A stretch of 64,000 nt of DNA from Clostridium sp. GTDB lineage: Bacteria > Bacillota > Clostridia > Clostridiales > Clostridiaceae. This document shows, one piece after another, positions 27,178-37,348 of the stretch (position 1 is its first letter; the number at the start of each line of letters is the position of its first letter). The DNA is taken from contig NZ_JAKVOI010000001.1 of the NCBI RefSeq assembly GCF_022482905.1, positions 372,001 to 436,000 on the forward strand, given 5' to 3'. The notes beneath the pieces were generated by a model. The model was not told where the DNA came from. It saw only the letters and a program-made list of their open reading frames with translations, and searched no databases. The position numbers and the translations under genes were made by a program.

Positions 27178-27192
27178 CACCCCGCAGGGGTG
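27178..27192 (+). promoter_or_regulatory. Possible CsoR operator (GC-rich inverted repeat)
   Basis: CACCCC-GCA-GGGGTG stands out in AT-rich DNA. It resembles the CsoR half-sites with runs of C and G around a short spacer. It overlaps the upstream edge of the csoR ribosome binding site (27192-27198), so it might also act as an RNA hairpin. Confidence 0.5.
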
Positions 27193-27203
27193 AGGGGGTT
27201 ATT

Positions 27204-27479
27204 ATGGATTGCTGTATGAACGAAGATAAAAAGAAAGCAATACAGGCATTGAAAACGTCAAAGGGTCAGATTGATGGAATCATCAAAATGATAGAAGAAG
27301 GGAGATACTGCATAGATATATCAAACCAGATAATAGCCGCACAAGCACTTTTAAAAAGGGCAAATTTAATGATACTCAGGCAGCACCTTGATAACTGCGT
27401 AAAAGATGCCTTTTTAAACAACAAGGGAGAAGAAAAAGTCGATGAAATAATGAATTTACTGAAAAAACTTTTGGACTGA
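27204..27479 (+). CDS. csoR: Copper-sensing transcriptional repressor CsoR
   Basis: A 91-residue all-helical repressor of the CsoR/RcnR (DUF156) family. The Cu(I)-binding set C36, H61, C65 is complete ([17 protein letters not shown]), which favours copper over formaldehyde or nickel sensing. Two further cysteines, at positions 3-4, are unusual. Cu(I) would release it from DNA and derepress the downstream copA-copZ genes. ATG 27204 follows GAGGGGG by 5 nt. copA starts 28 bp after its stop, so it is probably autoregulated. Confidence 0.93.
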   Translation: MDCCMNEDKKKAIQALKTSKGQIDGIIKMIEEGRYCIDISNQIIAAQALLKRANLMILRQHLDNCVKDAFLNNKGEEKVDEIMNLLKKLLD

Positions 27480-27507
27480 TCAATTTTGTAAAAAGGAGGT
27501 ACAAAAA

Positions 27508-29757
27508 TTGGAGGATAAAACTTTAGCAATAGAGGGTATGACATGTGCAGCGTGCGCAAAGGCAGTAGAAAAGGCGGCACTTAGGGTCGAGGGAGTAAAC
27601 GAGGCGAATGTAAACATTGCTACTGAAAAGTTAAGAATAAAATTTGATCCTCAAAAGGCAAAGATTTCAGATGTAAAAAAATCCATACAGAAGTCGGGCT
27701 ACAGAGCACTTGAAGAATCTCAAAAAGAAGATAGTGACAGGGAAAGAAAACAGAGGGAAATAAATGGACTTAAAAGCAGGTTTATAATGTCTGTGGTGTT
27801 TGCAGTACCGCTCCTTATTATAGCTATGGTACCTATGATTATTGAAAAGATGGGTGGAATGCTTCCTCCTCCCATAGATCCTATGAATCATCCTGGAGTT
27901 TATGGACTTATTCAACTTGCCCTGGTAATTCCTGTAATGGTAGTTGGACACAGGTATTTTTCGGTAGGTTTTAAATCTTTATTCAGGCGGACACCCAATA
28001 TGGATTCACTTATAGCAATAGGAACTTCTGCAGCATTTTTATACAGTACGGTTTCTGTAATAAGGACACTGGCATCCGGAATTGAGTATCACATGTATTT
28101 TGAGTCTGCTGGAGTAATACTTACTTTAATAACTCTTGGGAAATATTTTGAGGCTGTAGCAAAGGGTAAAACTTCCGAGGCAATAAAGAAGCTCATGGAG
28201 CTTGCACCTAAAACTGCCAAAGTAATCAGGAATGAAATGGAAGTTGAAATACCAATTGATGAAGTAAAAGTTGGAGATACAGTGGCAGTCAGACCAGGAA
28301 AAAAGATTCCTGTAGATGGAAGAATAGTTGAAGGATTCACATCCATTGATGAATCCATGATTACAGGAGAGAGTATCCCGGCAGAAAAAGCTGTAGGTGA
28401 CAAAGTGATTGGTGCAAGTATAAATAAAAATGGATTTATAAAATATGAAGCAACTCAGATAGGCAAGGACACTGTACTGGCACAGATAATAAAGCTTGTT
28501 GAAGAAGCACAGGAGTCCAAAGCTCCCATACAGAAGATGGCTGATATGATATCCGGTTATTTTGTACCAGTAGTTATAACACTTGCAGTTGTATCATCTG
28601 CTTTGTGGCTGCTGTACGGCGAGTCATTTGTATTTGCGGTAACTATATTCATATCGGTACTTGTAATTGCATGCCCTTGTGCCCTTGGGCTGGCTACTCC
28701 TACAGCCATTATGGTGGGCACTGGAAAAGGGGCAGAGTACGGCGTACTTATAAAAAGTGGCGTGGCACTGGAGTCTGCCCATAAAATTCAGACGGTAGTG
28801 CTGGATAAAACAGGTACGATAACTGATGGAAAACCGAAGGCTACAGATATAATCGCAGCTGAAAATGTGGATGAAAGCTATCTTCTCAAAATTGCTGCCT
28901 CCTGTGAAAAAGCATCGGAACATCCACTGGCTGAGGCTATTGTAAAAGAAGCACAGCTAAGAAAAATAGAATTTCTGGAAGTTGATTCATTTAATGCTGT
29001 ACCTGGACATGGTATCAAATCCGCTGTTGACGGTAAAAATATTATCTTAGGGAATGGAAAGTTCATGAGGGAAAACGACGTGGATTTAAATGATATGGAA
29101 AATAAATCACATCAATTGGCATCTCAGGGAAAGACACCTATGTACATTGCCTCAGACAACAAGCTTCTGGGAATAATAGCAGTTGCAGATACAGTTAAGA
29201 AGAACAGTAAAAAGGCCATAGAGAAACTTCATTCCATGGGAATTGAAGTTGCAATGATAACAGGAGACAACAAAAAGACAGCAGATGCAATAGCCAAACA
29301 GGTTGGAGTTGATAGAGTCCTTGCAGAGGTACTTCCTGAGGACAAGGCAAATGAAGTGAAAAAACTTCAGGCAGAGGGCAGAAAAGTTGCCATGGTGGGA
29401 GATGGAATAAATGATGCTCCTGCACTTGCACAGGCGGATATAGGTATGGCAATAGGCTCAGGTACGGATGTTGCCATTGAATCGGCGGATATAGTGCTTA
29501 TTAAAAGTGATCTCATGGATGCTGTTACTGCAATAGACCTGAGCAAGAAGACAATAAAGAATATAAGGGAAAATCTTTTCTGGGCATTTGGATACAACAC
29601 TTTGGGAATACCGGTTGCCATGGGAGTACTTTTCATATTCGGAGGACCACTTCTCAATCCGATGATAGCAGCTCTTGCCATGAGTTTCAGTTCAGTTTCA
29701 GTACTTTTAAACGCACTCAGGTTGAAAAGATATAAACCTGAAATATTAGTTGGCTGA
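27508..29757 (+). CDS. copA: Copper-exporting P1B-type ATPase CopA
   Basis: A 749-residue heavy-metal pump. One N-terminal HMA domain has GMTCAAC (10-16). Eight membrane helices include the metal-site motif CPCALG (C389, C391). The phosphorylated Asp is D433 in DKTGTITDG; the HP locus is SEHPLAEA and the hinge [16 protein letters not shown]. The C-terminal helices contain YN and MxxSS motifs ([19 protein letters not shown]) that define Cu(I) transporters. UUG 27508 lies 8 nt after AAAGGAGG. The order csoR-copA-copZ is a standard copper efflux operon. Confidence 0.95.
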   Translation: MEDKTLAIEGMTCAACAKAVEKAALRVEGVNEANVNIATEKLRIKFDPQKAKISDVKKSIQKSGYRALEESQKEDSDRERKQREINGLKSRFIMSVVFAVPLLIIAMVPMIIEKMGGMLPPPIDPMNHPGVYGLIQLALVIPVMVVGHRYFSVGFKSLFRRTPNMDSLIAIGTSAAFLYSTVSVIRTLASGIEYHMYFESAGVILTLITLGKYFEAVAKGKTSEAIKKLMELAPKTAKVIRNEMEVEIPIDEVKVGDTVAVRPGKKIPVDGRIVEGFTSIDESMITGESIPAEKAVGDKVIGASINKNGFIKYEATQIGKDTVLAQIIKLVEEAQESKAPIQKMADMISGYFVPVVITLAVVSSALWLLYGESFVFAVTIFISVLVIACPCALGLATPTAIMVGTGKGAEYGVLIKSGVALESAHKIQTVVLDKTGTITDGKPKATDIIAAENVDESYLLKIAASCEKASEHPLAEAIVKEAQLRKIEFLEVDSFNAVPGHGIKSAVDGKNIILGNGKFMRENDVDLNDMENKSHQLASQGKTPMYIASDNKLLGIIAVADTVKKNSKKAIEKLHSMGIEVAMITGDNKKTADAIAKQVGVDRVLAEVLPEDKANEVKKLQAEGRKVAMVGDGINDAPALAQADIGMAIGSGTDVAIESADIVLIKSDLMDAVTAIDLSKKTIKNIRENLFWAFGYNTLGIPVAMGVLFIFGGPLLNPMIAALAMSFSSVSVLLNALRLKRYKPEILVG

Positions 29758-29809
29758 TAATCTTTATTTAAATATAAATTATATAATAAAAAATAGGAGG
29801 AATATCATC

Positions 29810-30037
29810 ATGTTTTTCAAAGATAAGATAAAAAAGACATTGCACGTAGAAGGGATGACCTGCCAGCACTGTGTACATCACGTCAAGGAAGCATTGGAAT
29901 CCATAGATGGAGTTTCAAGTGCAAAAGTTGATCTGGGCAGCAAGACTGCCGTTATAAAATCTTCCGGTGAAATAGAAGACGATGCTATAAAGAAGGCTGT
30001 GGAAGATGCAGGTTATGAAGTATCAAGTATAGAATAA
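29810..30037 (+). CDS. copZ: Copper chaperone CopZ-like HMA protein
   Basis: A 75-residue single HMA domain with the metal motif GMTCQHC. It carries Cu(I) in the cytoplasm and passes it to CopA. The pair Cys-Gln-His-Cys is the CopZ type. TAGGAGG ends 9 nt before ATG 29810; a longer frame beginning inside copA lacks support. It is the last gene of the csoR-copA-copZ unit and is followed by a strong terminator. Confidence 0.92.
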   Translation: MFFKDKIKKTLHVEGMTCQHCVHHVKEALESIDGVSSAKVDLGSKTAVIKSSGEIEDDAIKKAVEDAGYEVSSIE

Positions 30038-30055
30038 TCAGTACATGAAGGTATG

Positions 30056-30105
30056 AGGCTGTTTCAAAATCGGTTAACTGGTTTTGAAGCAGCTTCATTC
30101 TTTTT
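30056..30105 (+). terminator. Intrinsic terminator of the csoR-copA-copZ operon
   Basis: Stem 30058-30069 with 30082-30093 (one G-U pair), a 12-nt loop, then a T-rich tail. Confidence 0.85.
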
Positions 30106-30113
30106 CAGAGTTA

Positions 30114-30170
30114 TTGACAAGTATACTTTCTGGGATTATACTTATAGCATAATATATGTTCATATGTTCA
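30114..30170 (+). promoter_or_regulatory. cadA-like gene promoter with tandem repeat operator
   Basis: TTGACA (30114-30119), a 17-bp spacer and TATACT (30137-30142) make a near-consensus promoter. Two adjacent copies of TATGTTCA (30155-30170) lie over the expected start of transcription. They resemble ArsR/SmtB-family half-sites (ATGTTCA/TGAACAT). No arsR-type gene is in the window. Confidence 0.6.
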
Positions 30171-30214
30171 TACGTTTATATAAAACAACTAATATAGATT
30201 AAGGGGGGATTGTT

Positions 30215-32377
30215 ATGGATGGTACAGCTGAAGTAAACTTGAAAAATACCCAAAATCGTGAAAAAGATCTTAAAAAATGGGTATTTATATTGGAAGGTCT
30301 TGACTGCGCGCATTGTGCCGCAAAGATAGAGGACAAGGTTAATAATATGCCTGAAATAAAAGGAGCTTCTCTGGATTTCCTGTCAAAAAAACTCAAGTTT
30401 GAAATTTATGATGAAAGCAGAATTGAAAGAACTATAGAAACTATAAAATCAATAGTCAATAAAATAGAACCGGAAGTAAAAATTGTATACGAATCGGAGA
30501 AAGACTTAAAAAACCCAAGAAGTGGAGAAAAAAGTTCAAAAGCTGAAAAGATAATTTTTTTAATAGCTGTCTCAATTTATATTGTCTGCACAATTTTTAA
30601 ATTTTCATACTGGGTTGAATTTGGTCTATATGTTGCAAGTTATATTATAATAGGAAAAGATGTTTTAATTAAGGCTGGAAAGAATATTTCAAACGGTCAG
30701 GTATTTGACGAAAATTTTCTCATGTGTATTGCTAGCATTGGGGCTTTTTCAATTGGAGAATTTCCGGAAGCTGTGGCTGTTATGTTATTTTACAGGATAG
30801 GAGAATATTTTCAGGATAGGGCGGTGGACAAGTCCAGAAAATCAATAGCTGATCTGATGGACATAAAACCTGATTTTGCAAATTTAAAAACTGAGGATGG
30901 CATAAAAAAGGTTGATCCCGATTATGTAAATATAGGAGAGCTTATTATAGTTAAGCCTGGAGAAAAAATTCCACTGGATGGGGAGATAGTAGAAGGAAAT
31001 TCCATGCTTGATACATCAGCTCTGACAGGTGAATCAGTTCCTAGAGAAGTTGTATGTGGGGATATAGTTCTTGGAGGATATATAAATAAAAATGGGGTTT
31101 TGACTGTAAAAGTAAACAAGAAATTTGGACAATCTACAGTAGCCAAGATACTTGATCTGGTTCAGAATGCCAGCAGCAAGAAGTCTCCAACAGAAAATTT
31201 CATTACAAAGTTCGCAAGATATTATACTCCCATAGTAGTTGCTTTTGCAGCAGCCCTGGCAGTAATACCACCTATGCTTATGCAGGATGAAAGTTTTTCA
31301 AAATGGCTTTACAGGGCACTTGTATTTCTGGTAGTATCCTGTCCTTGTGCGCTTGTCATATCAGTACCACTTGGATTTTTTGGCGGGATAGGAGGAGCTT
31401 CAAAAAATGGAATTCTTGTAAAGGGCGGAAACTATCTGGAGGCCTTGAGCAATGTGGATACGGTAGTATTTGACAAGACAGGCACTCTTACAAAAGGAAT
31501 GTTTAAAGTTACGGACATTAAATCATTTAACGGATATGAAAATCAGGATGTTCTAAAATATGCGGCTTTTGCGGAAGCCTATTCTAATCATCCTATAGCC
31601 GTATCAATATTGAAGGAATATAACAAGAATGTAGATAAGGATGTAATTGAAAATTACACTGAAATATCAGGAAAAGGAATCAGGTCAATCATAGGTGGAA
31701 AAGAAATACTTGCCGGCAATTCAGGACTTATGGATGATGAAAAAATACAATACAGTAAGACGGAAAATTTTGGAACTACTGTCCATATAGCTGTTGACAA
31801 AGTCTATACAGGTTTTATATTGATATCAGATGAAATAAAGGAGGACTCGAAATCGGCAGTCAGATCCTTGAAGAACATCGGAATAAAAAACACAATAATG
31901 CTTACTGGTGATAATAAGATAATAGGAGAGAAAATAGCAAATGAGTTGGGAATTGATGAAGTTTACACTGAATTACTGCCTGATCAAAAGGTTGAAAAAT
32001 TGGAGTATATAGATCGTCAAAAAGAAAGCAACAAAAAACTTGCCTATGTTGGAGATGGAATAAATGATGCACCGGTACTTGCAAGGTCGGATGTGGGAAT
32101 TGCAATGGGAGGCATAGGCTCAGATGCTGCAATTGAGGCCGCAGATGTGGTTATCATGACGGATGAGCCGTCGAAGATAACTATAGCCATTAAGATAGCC
32201 AGAAGAACTAAAAATATAGTATCACAGAATATTGTATTTGCACTTGGTGTAAAAGCCGTAATTTTAGTTTTAGGGGCTCTGGGCATAGCAAATATGTGGA
32301 TGGCGGTTTTTGGTGATGTAGGAGTTGCACTTATAGCAGTGATGAACTCTATGAGGGCCATGAAAGTTGTAGTTTAA
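30215..32377 (+). CDS. Cadmium/zinc/lead-type P1B ATPase (CadA/ZntA-like)
   Basis: A 720-residue heavy-metal pump. The N-terminal HMA-like domain carries LDCAHCA (C31, C34), where the extra Asp before the first Cys is typical of divalent-metal types. Membrane helices carry CPCALVISVPLGF (C376, C378). The catalytic Asp is D420 in DKTGTLTKG; SNHPIA is the HP locus and [16 protein letters not shown] the hinge. The C-terminal helix has NSMRAMK. CPCALV with a late Asp in GDVGVA fits Zn/Cd/Pb efflux rather than copper. AAGGGGGG precedes ATG 30215. It has its own promoter behind the copper operon. Confidence 0.92.
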   Translation: MDGTAEVNLKNTQNREKDLKKWVFILEGLDCAHCAAKIEDKVNNMPEIKGASLDFLSKKLKFEIYDESRIERTIETIKSIVNKIEPEVKIVYESEKDLKNPRSGEKSSKAEKIIFLIAVSIYIVCTIFKFSYWVEFGLYVASYIIIGKDVLIKAGKNISNGQVFDENFLMCIASIGAFSIGEFPEAVAVMLFYRIGEYFQDRAVDKSRKSIADLMDIKPDFANLKTEDGIKKVDPDYVNIGELIIVKPGEKIPLDGEIVEGNSMLDTSALTGESVPREVVCGDIVLGGYINKNGVLTVKVNKKFGQSTVAKILDLVQNASSKKSPTENFITKFARYYTPIVVAFAAALAVIPPMLMQDESFSKWLYRALVFLVVSCPCALVISVPLGFFGGIGGASKNGILVKGGNYLEALSNVDTVVFDKTGTLTKGMFKVTDIKSFNGYENQDVLKYAAFAEAYSNHPIAVSILKEYNKNVDKDVIENYTEISGKGIRSIIGGKEILAGNSGLMDDEKIQYSKTENFGTTVHIAVDKVYTGFILISDEIKEDSKSAVRSLKNIGIKNTIMLTGDNKIIGEKIANELGIDEVYTELLPDQKVEKLEYIDRQKESNKKLAYVGDGINDAPVLARSDVGIAMGGIGSDAAIEAADVVIMTDEPSKITIAIKIARRTKNIVSQNIVFALGVKAVILVLGALGIANMWMAVFGDVGVALIAVMNSMRAMKVVV

Positions 32378-32429
32378 TAGTTGAGGATGTTTGCTGATTT
32401 GTTTAAGGTTTACATTATTTTAAAGGCAA

Positions 32430-32477
32430 TATACTAAAAAATAGTACAGGATTTAACACTGTACTATTTTTAGTATA
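32430..32477. terminator. Long AT-rich hairpin terminator
   Basis: About 19-bp stem (32430-32449 with 32459-32477, one bulged A), starting about 50 nt after the cadA-like gene. Confidence 0.75.
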
Positions 32478-32505
32478 AAACTATTAAAAATAACTAAAAA
32501 ACATG

Positions 32506-32534
32506 TTGATACAGATTTAAAAATATTGTATAAT
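32506..32534 (+). promoter_or_regulatory. Strong sigma-A promoter upstream of the candidate small RNA
   Basis: TTGATA (32506-32511), a 17-bp spacer and TATAAT (32529-32534). Predicted start is near 32541. Confidence 0.75.
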
Positions 32535-32540
32535 AGTCTC

Positions 32541-32623
32541 GTAGAGAAGTTAATCGCCCACAATCTTATAATTAAATATTTGACTATGCCTGTTGATTTT
32601 TTATTCAATGGGTATATTTTTTT
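32541..32623 (+). ncRNA. Candidate small RNA or attenuated leader
   Basis: About 80 nt between a near-consensus promoter and a terminator-like hairpin (32586-32596 with 32605-32615, with G-U pairs) followed by a run of T at 32617-32623. No ORF with a ribosome binding site lies inside. It is about 150 nt upstream of fbp, so it could be either an independent RNA or a terminated leader of fbp. I do not recognise a known RNA family. Confidence 0.45.
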
Positions 32624-32776
32624 ATAATATTTTGATTCAACTATATCAATAAAAGAATTGTGATATACTAAATATAAAAATATAGTATACAATACTTTAA
32701 AAATATATTATAATTAATTTAGTATAACATTATTATTAGATAAGTTTATTAAATCAATTATGTGGGGAGAAATGGC

Positions 32777-34759
32777 ATGATGATTAATAGTTTGAATAGT
32801 GATTTGATTGAAAAAGATTTAAGGTATTTAAAACTTCTTTCCAAAGAATATCCTACAATATCCAGTGCAAGTACGGAAATTATAAATCTTCAGGCAATAT
32901 TGAATTTACCAAAAGCGACGGAACACTTCATAAGTGACATACATGGTGAATACGAATCATTTACACATGTGCTCAGAAATGCTTCGGGGGTAATAAAGAG
33001 AAAGATAGATGATGTTTTTTTAGATACACTTACAGTCAGACAGAAATCTGAGCTGGCAACCATTATATACTATCCTGAAGAAAAACTTCGGATCATTAAA
33101 GATAAAGGGGAAAATTCGGACGAATGGTATTCTAAAACATTGTATAAACTTATACAATTATGTAAAAATGTATGTTCCAAGTATACACGCTCGAAAGTCA
33201 GAAAGGCGCTTCCCGGAGATTTTGCATATATAATAGAGGAGCTTCTTCATGAACAAGGGGATAAAATAGATAAAAAAGCTTATTACAGTGAGATAATAAG
33301 AACTATAATAAATATACAAAGGGCAGATCAGTTTATTATAGCTATTTCAAAAGTAATACGGGATCTTGTAGTGGATAGGCTCCATATTGTAGGTGATATA
33401 TATGATAGGGGACCTGGAGCCGAGATAATAATGGATGCACTTATGCGTCATCATTCTGTTGATGTACAGTGGGGAAACCACGATGTACTGTGGATGGGGG
33501 CTGCTTGTGGATGTCAGGCATGTGTGGCAAATGTACTGAGGATATCGTTAAGATATGCAAATCTCAATACAATTGAAGAAGGATATGGTATAAACATACT
33601 GCCTCTTGCTACATTTTCAATGGAGTTTTATGGAGACGATCCATGCAAAGACTTTATACCAAGGACTTTGGACAAGAGTATAAACAGTAAGGATATGATT
33701 TTGTTTGCCAGAATGCACAAGGCCATAACTATTATACAGTTTAAGCTTGAAGGTAATATAATAAAAAATCATCCTGAATTCAATATGAAAAACAGGCTGC
33801 TGCTTGATAAAATAGACATAAAAAATAAGCAGGTGGAAGTAGATGGCAAAATTTATGAAATAAATGATACAAACTTTCCTACTGTAGATTGGAAAGACCC
33901 ATATAAATTGACGGATAGAGAGGCATGTCTTATAAAAAAACTTACACGCTCATTTGTGAATAGTGAAAAATTACAGAGGCATATAAGATTCTTATATAAA
34001 AAGGGAAGTATGTATCTTGTATATAATTCAAATGTAATGTATCACGGGTGTATACCTTTAAACAGGGACGGAAGCTTTAAAAAAGTCAATATAGGTGGAG
34101 TTTGCTGCAGTGGGAAAAGTTTTTTAGACAAGTGTGATGAAATTGTAAGAAATGCATATTTTGAAGAAGGTAGTATAAAAAAAATTAATATGGACATGAT
34201 GTGGTATATGTGGTGTGGAGAGGATTCACCTCTTTTTGGAAAAGAAAAAATGACCACCTTTGAAAGATATTTCATAGATGATAAAACTACACATCATGAA
34301 GAAAAAATTTTTTATTACAAATATAGAGACAATGAGGATGTCTGCAAAAACATACTTGAAGAATTTGGACTTTCACCTGAGCATTCCCATATTATAAATG
34401 GACATATACCTGTAAAAACAAAAGATGGTGAAAGTGCGATCAAGGCAAATGGAAAACTTCTTGTAATTGACGGCGGGTTTTGTAAAGCGTACCAGCCTCA
34501 AACAGGTATAGCAGGCTATACCTTGATTTATAATTCATATGGATTCATGTTGACTTCCCATGAACCATTTACTTCAATTAAAGATGCAGTACAAAATGAT
34601 AAAGATATAATATCGTCAACCAGGATACTGGAACATGTTGTAAATAGAAAGCGAGTTGCAGATTCGGATATAGGAAGGGAATTAAAAAAACAGGTTTCAG
34701 ATTTAGAGAGGCTTCTGATTGCATATAGAAAAGGTTATATTGAAGAAGTCAGAAAATAG
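32777..34759 (+). CDS. fbp: Fructose-1,6-bisphosphatase class III
   Basis: About 660 residues, typical for the Firmicute-specific Fbp3 type; dephosphorylates fructose 1,6-bisphosphate in gluconeogenesis. The calcineurin-like metal centre is seen in [35 protein letters not shown] and the late [15 protein letters not shown] 32777 follows GGGGAG by 7 nt and gives MMINSLN as the start. It is preceded by about 400 bp holding a terminator, a strong promoter and the candidate RNA, and is convergent with cls (12 bp apart). Confidence 0.95.
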   Translation: MMINSLNSDLIEKDLRYLKLLSKEYPTISSASTEIINLQAILNLPKATEHFISDIHGEYESFTHVLRNASGVIKRKIDDVFLDTLTVRQKSELATIIYYPEEKLRIIKDKGENSDEWYSKTLYKLIQLCKNVCSKYTRSKVRKALPGDFAYIIEELLHEQGDKIDKKAYYSEIIRTIINIQRADQFIIAISKVIRDLVVDRLHIVGDIYDRGPGAEIIMDALMRHHSVDVQWGNHDVLWMGAACGCQACVANVLRISLRYANLNTIEEGYGINILPLATFSMEFYGDDPCKDFIPRTLDKSINSKDMILFARMHKAITIIQFKLEGNIIKNHPEFNMKNRLLLDKIDIKNKQVEVDGKIYEINDTNFPTVDWKDPYKLTDREACLIKKLTRSFVNSEKLQRHIRFLYKKGSMYLVYNSNVMYHGCIPLNRDGSFKKVNIGGVCCSGKSFLDKCDEIVRNAYFEEGSIKKINMDMMWYMWCGEDSPLFGKEKMTTFERYFIDDKTTHHEEKIFYYKYRDNEDVCKNILEEFGLSPEHSHIINGHIPVKTKDGESAIKANGKLLVIDGGFCKAYQPQTGIAGYTLIYNSYGFMLTSHEPFTSIKDAVQNDKDIISSTRILEHVVNRKRVADSDIGRELKKQVSDLERLLIAYRKGYIEEVRK

Positions 34760-34771
34760 GATGTCACTGCA

Positions 34772-36205
34772 TTAAAGCAGAGATGAAAATATTTTGCAAA
34801 AGGCTTCAAAACCCCTTACTAGAGGTGGCAGGGTATTAAAATAATCTTCTGTCACCTTTTTACTGTTCATGATATCTTGAAAAAACAGGTTTTCCAGCTC
34901 CTCTGTAGATTCCTCATCATAAATTACGGCATTTATTTCATAGTTCAATTCGTAGCTGCGAATATCCATGTTTGCAGTACCTATGGTGCATAATTTCCCG
35001 TCTATACTGGTCGTTTTGGCATGAATAAAGGATTTGCTGTCATAGAAATAAATTTTTACTCCATTTTTTATTAGATCTTCAAGATATGTTCTGGAAGCAT
35101 AGTAGACAAGTACATGATCGTACTTTCCAGGAAATACTATGCGTACATCTATTCCGCTCAATGAGGCAACTTTTAAAGCATTCAATATGCTTTCAGTAGG
35201 GATGAAGTAGGGGGTTGTTATATAAATATGATTTTCGGCCATACTTATCATTTTAAGTACTGCTTGTTCAATAGCCGGGAATTCAGAATCAGGTCCGCTT
35301 TTTACAAGCTGCATAAGTTTGCCGCCTTGATTTTTTACAGAGGAAATAGGTGGAAAAAACTCTTCGAAGTTTCCGTCGTAAAAAAAGTATTCTCTGTTTG
35401 CAGCTTTTATAGTTGCAAAATCATCTATAAAAACGGCTTGAAGACCGTAGGTAAAATCCCCTTTTACCATGAGGTGTGTGTCTCTCCAATATCCGAATCT
35501 GCTTTTACCAAGGTATTCATCGCCTATGTTGATGCCGCCGACAAAGCCAACATATCCGTCAATAACCACGATTTTTCGGTGGTTTCTATAATTTATCTGG
35601 GTATTTATGTTTTTTAAAATAGGAGCTAAAAAATACGAGTATTGAACTACATCTACACCGGCTTTTTTCAGGTCGTTTATGTACTTTTCTCCTAATTTTA
35701 TACATCCTACCCTGTCAAGTATGAGTCTTACATCTATACCCTCACAGCTTTTCTTTATTAGAATTTTTTTGATTTTCCTGCCTATAGTATCATTTTTGAT
35801 AATGTAATATTCCATGTGGATATGATGTTTTGCTTTTAAAAGTTCTTCCTTTAAATATTCAAACTTTTCCATTCCGTTCTTAAATATTTTCACATTATTG
35901 TTTACAAATAGTGGGGATTCGCTATTTCTGGACAGTAATTCAATCAGGGGTCTGTAGGTATCGTCTTTTACACGCTTTATTGCTTCATCTATGAGCTTTT
36001 CTATATTTATATTTGTTTCATCATGCAGTTTGTGCCTTTTCCAGTTCCTCCCTAAGAATATGTAAGCTATTAATCCTACAAGTGGTAGAACTATGAGAAC
36101 TGCAAGCCAGGCAATTGTCTTTTCGGGATTTTTCCTTTCAAGTACAATTACCACAACTGATACCAGTATATTTATTAGCATAATTGCAAATAGACCGTAT
36201 TTCAT
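34772..36205 (-). CDS. cls: Cardiolipin synthase
   Basis: A 477-residue membrane enzyme that joins two phosphatidylglycerols to make cardiolipin. Two N-terminal helices (about 4-20 and 28-50, the latter with KTIAWLAVLIVLPLVGLIAYIFLG) precede two phospholipase D domains. The HKD motifs are NHRKIVVIDGYVGFVGGINIGDEY and IHAKTTSIDGKLCTIGTANMD, both intact. Length is standard for Firmicute Cls. ATG 36205 follows a purine-rich AGGT. It is convergent with fbp and no strong terminator is seen in the 12-bp gap. Confidence 0.94.
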   Translation of the reverse strand: MKYGLFAIMLINILVSVVVIVLERKNPEKTIAWLAVLIVLPLVGLIAYIFLGRNWKRHKLHDETNINIEKLIDEAIKRVKDDTYRPLIELLSRNSESPLFVNNNVKIFKNGMEKFEYLKEELLKAKHHIHMEYYIIKNDTIGRKIKKILIKKSCEGIDVRLILDRVGCIKLGEKYINDLKKAGVDVVQYSYFLAPILKNINTQINYRNHRKIVVIDGYVGFVGGINIGDEYLGKSRFGYWRDTHLMVKGDFTYGLQAVFIDDFATIKAANREYFFYDGNFEEFFPPISSVKNQGGKLMQLVKSGPDSEFPAIEQAVLKMISMAENHIYITTPYFIPTESILNALKVASLSGIDVRIVFPGKYDHVLVYYASRTYLEDLIKNGVKIYFYDSKSFIHAKTTSIDGKLCTIGTANMDIRSYELNYEINAVIYDEESTEELENLFFQDIMNSKKVTEDYFNTLPPLVRGFEAFCKIFSSLL

Positions 36206-36473
36206 CTGTATTACCTCCAGAATGAAGTTTATTGAAGTTTATTATATCATCTTTTCATAAATTTAGGATAATTATAATAAAATAGAATTAAAGAAACTGC
36301 ATAAAATTTTAACATGTATTAAGTAATAATTAATATTTTGTAAAACATATATATTGTGATCCTAAAATGTGATAATTATAAGTGAAATTAGCTTGAACCT
36401 ATGTTATAATAGAAATAAATCAATGAATCTTTAAGATATCTCTATATAATTTAAAAAATTAGGAGGCGACCTA

Positions 36474-36869
36474 TTGCTGAAATGCGAGATTTGTGGTAAA
36501 CTAGCTGATAAACATCACATAGTTTATAGAAGTCAAGGCGGAGTTGATTTTCCGTTAAATTTCAAATACCTTTGTCCAGAACATCATAGGGGAAAGACGG
36601 GACCTCACAAAAATAGGAAGGTTGATTTAGAGTACAAGCTTGAAATGCAAGATAAACTTGAAAATATATTATGTAAGGAGTTCTATACTCTAGATGAATT
36701 GGTAAAATTACTGGAGATAAATAAAGGTATGTTAAAAAGGCTTCTCAGAGAATATAAATTATATAAAGAAGGTTATAAGAGTTCAGACGTAATATTTAGA
36801 CTGATGGGAAGAAAGAAATACACGAAATATATGCTTGAAGAATATTATGATTTTATAGCAAGACTTTAG
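36474..36869 (+). CDS. HNH-type nuclease-like protein with HTH-like tail
   Basis: A 131-residue protein. The N-terminal 45 residues form a zinc HNH motif: CEIC, then KHHIVYRSQGG, NFKYLCPEHHRGK and PHKN. The C-terminal part (about 70-131, FYTLDELVKLLEINKGMLKRLLREYKL) looks like a helix-turn-helix. The reaction is unknown; HNH proteins may nick or cut DNA. The UUG start at 36474 is supported by AGGAGG 8-9 nt earlier. It is monocistronic with a perfect terminator hairpin and shows no mobile-element neighbours. Confidence 0.75.
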   Translation: MLKCEICGKLADKHHIVYRSQGGVDFPLNFKYLCPEHHRGKTGPHKNRKVDLEYKLEMQDKLENILCKEFYTLDELVKLLEINKGMLKRLLREYKLYKEGYKSSDVIFRLMGRKKYTKYMLEEYYDFIARL

Positions 36870-36911
36870 CAGCATTTTGAAAATATAATATTGATTTATG
36901 ATAAGTAATGT

Positions 36912-36950
36912 AAATGACAAGTGAAGACAGACTAGACACTTGTCATTTAT
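36912..36950. terminator. Intrinsic terminator after the HNH gene
   Basis: Perfect 12-bp arms (36912-36923 and 36937-36948) with a 13-nt loop. Confidence 0.8.
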
Positions 36951-37011
36951 TGTAAATTAATATGTTTCTATTATTAAAATTTATTAGGTTAGGTAAAGGG
37001 GGCTGTTAATT

Positions 37012-37191
37012 ATGAAGGAGAACATACTCATATTACTGACACTGGACGAAATAAGCAATATTACAAAAGGATTAAAAATTGCAGTTAATTCTGTATCTCA
37101 AGGTGATACGGAAATAGATGATAAGCTGGAGAGTAATATAGAAGACGTATTAAAGAAGTTAATGCATGTTGAGGCTGAATGTTCTAGATAA
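37012..37191 (+). CDS. Small conserved-looking protein of unknown function (59 aa)
   Basis: A 59-residue open frame, MKENILILLTLDEISNITKG at the N-terminus, ending ...MHVEAECSR. AAAGGGGG lies about 8 nt before the ATG, and a clean terminator follows 40 bp after the stop, so it looks like a real single gene. It is acidic and probably helical; there is no signal peptide or membrane segment. No family recognised. Confidence 0.6.
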   Translation: MKENILILLTLDEISNITKGLKIAVNSVSQGDTEIDDKLESNIEDVLKKLMHVEAECSR

Positions 37192-37230
37192 CGAAAACTT
37201 CATGTTGTAATATTAGGTTTAGAACTCTTG

Positions 37231-37260
37231 AATTAGGGAAGTATATGCTTCCCTAATTTT
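37231..37260 (+). terminator. Intrinsic terminator of the 59-aa gene
   Basis: Perfect 11-bp arms (37231-37241 and 37248-37258) with a 6-nt loop, then TTTT. Confidence 0.85.
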
Positions 37261-37348
37261 AAGGGTTATATTAAAATTTACTGTTTATTCTTGTTATTCC
37301 TTAAGGTGTAAACAATAATAAAAATATGAATATAGAGAGGATGATATT

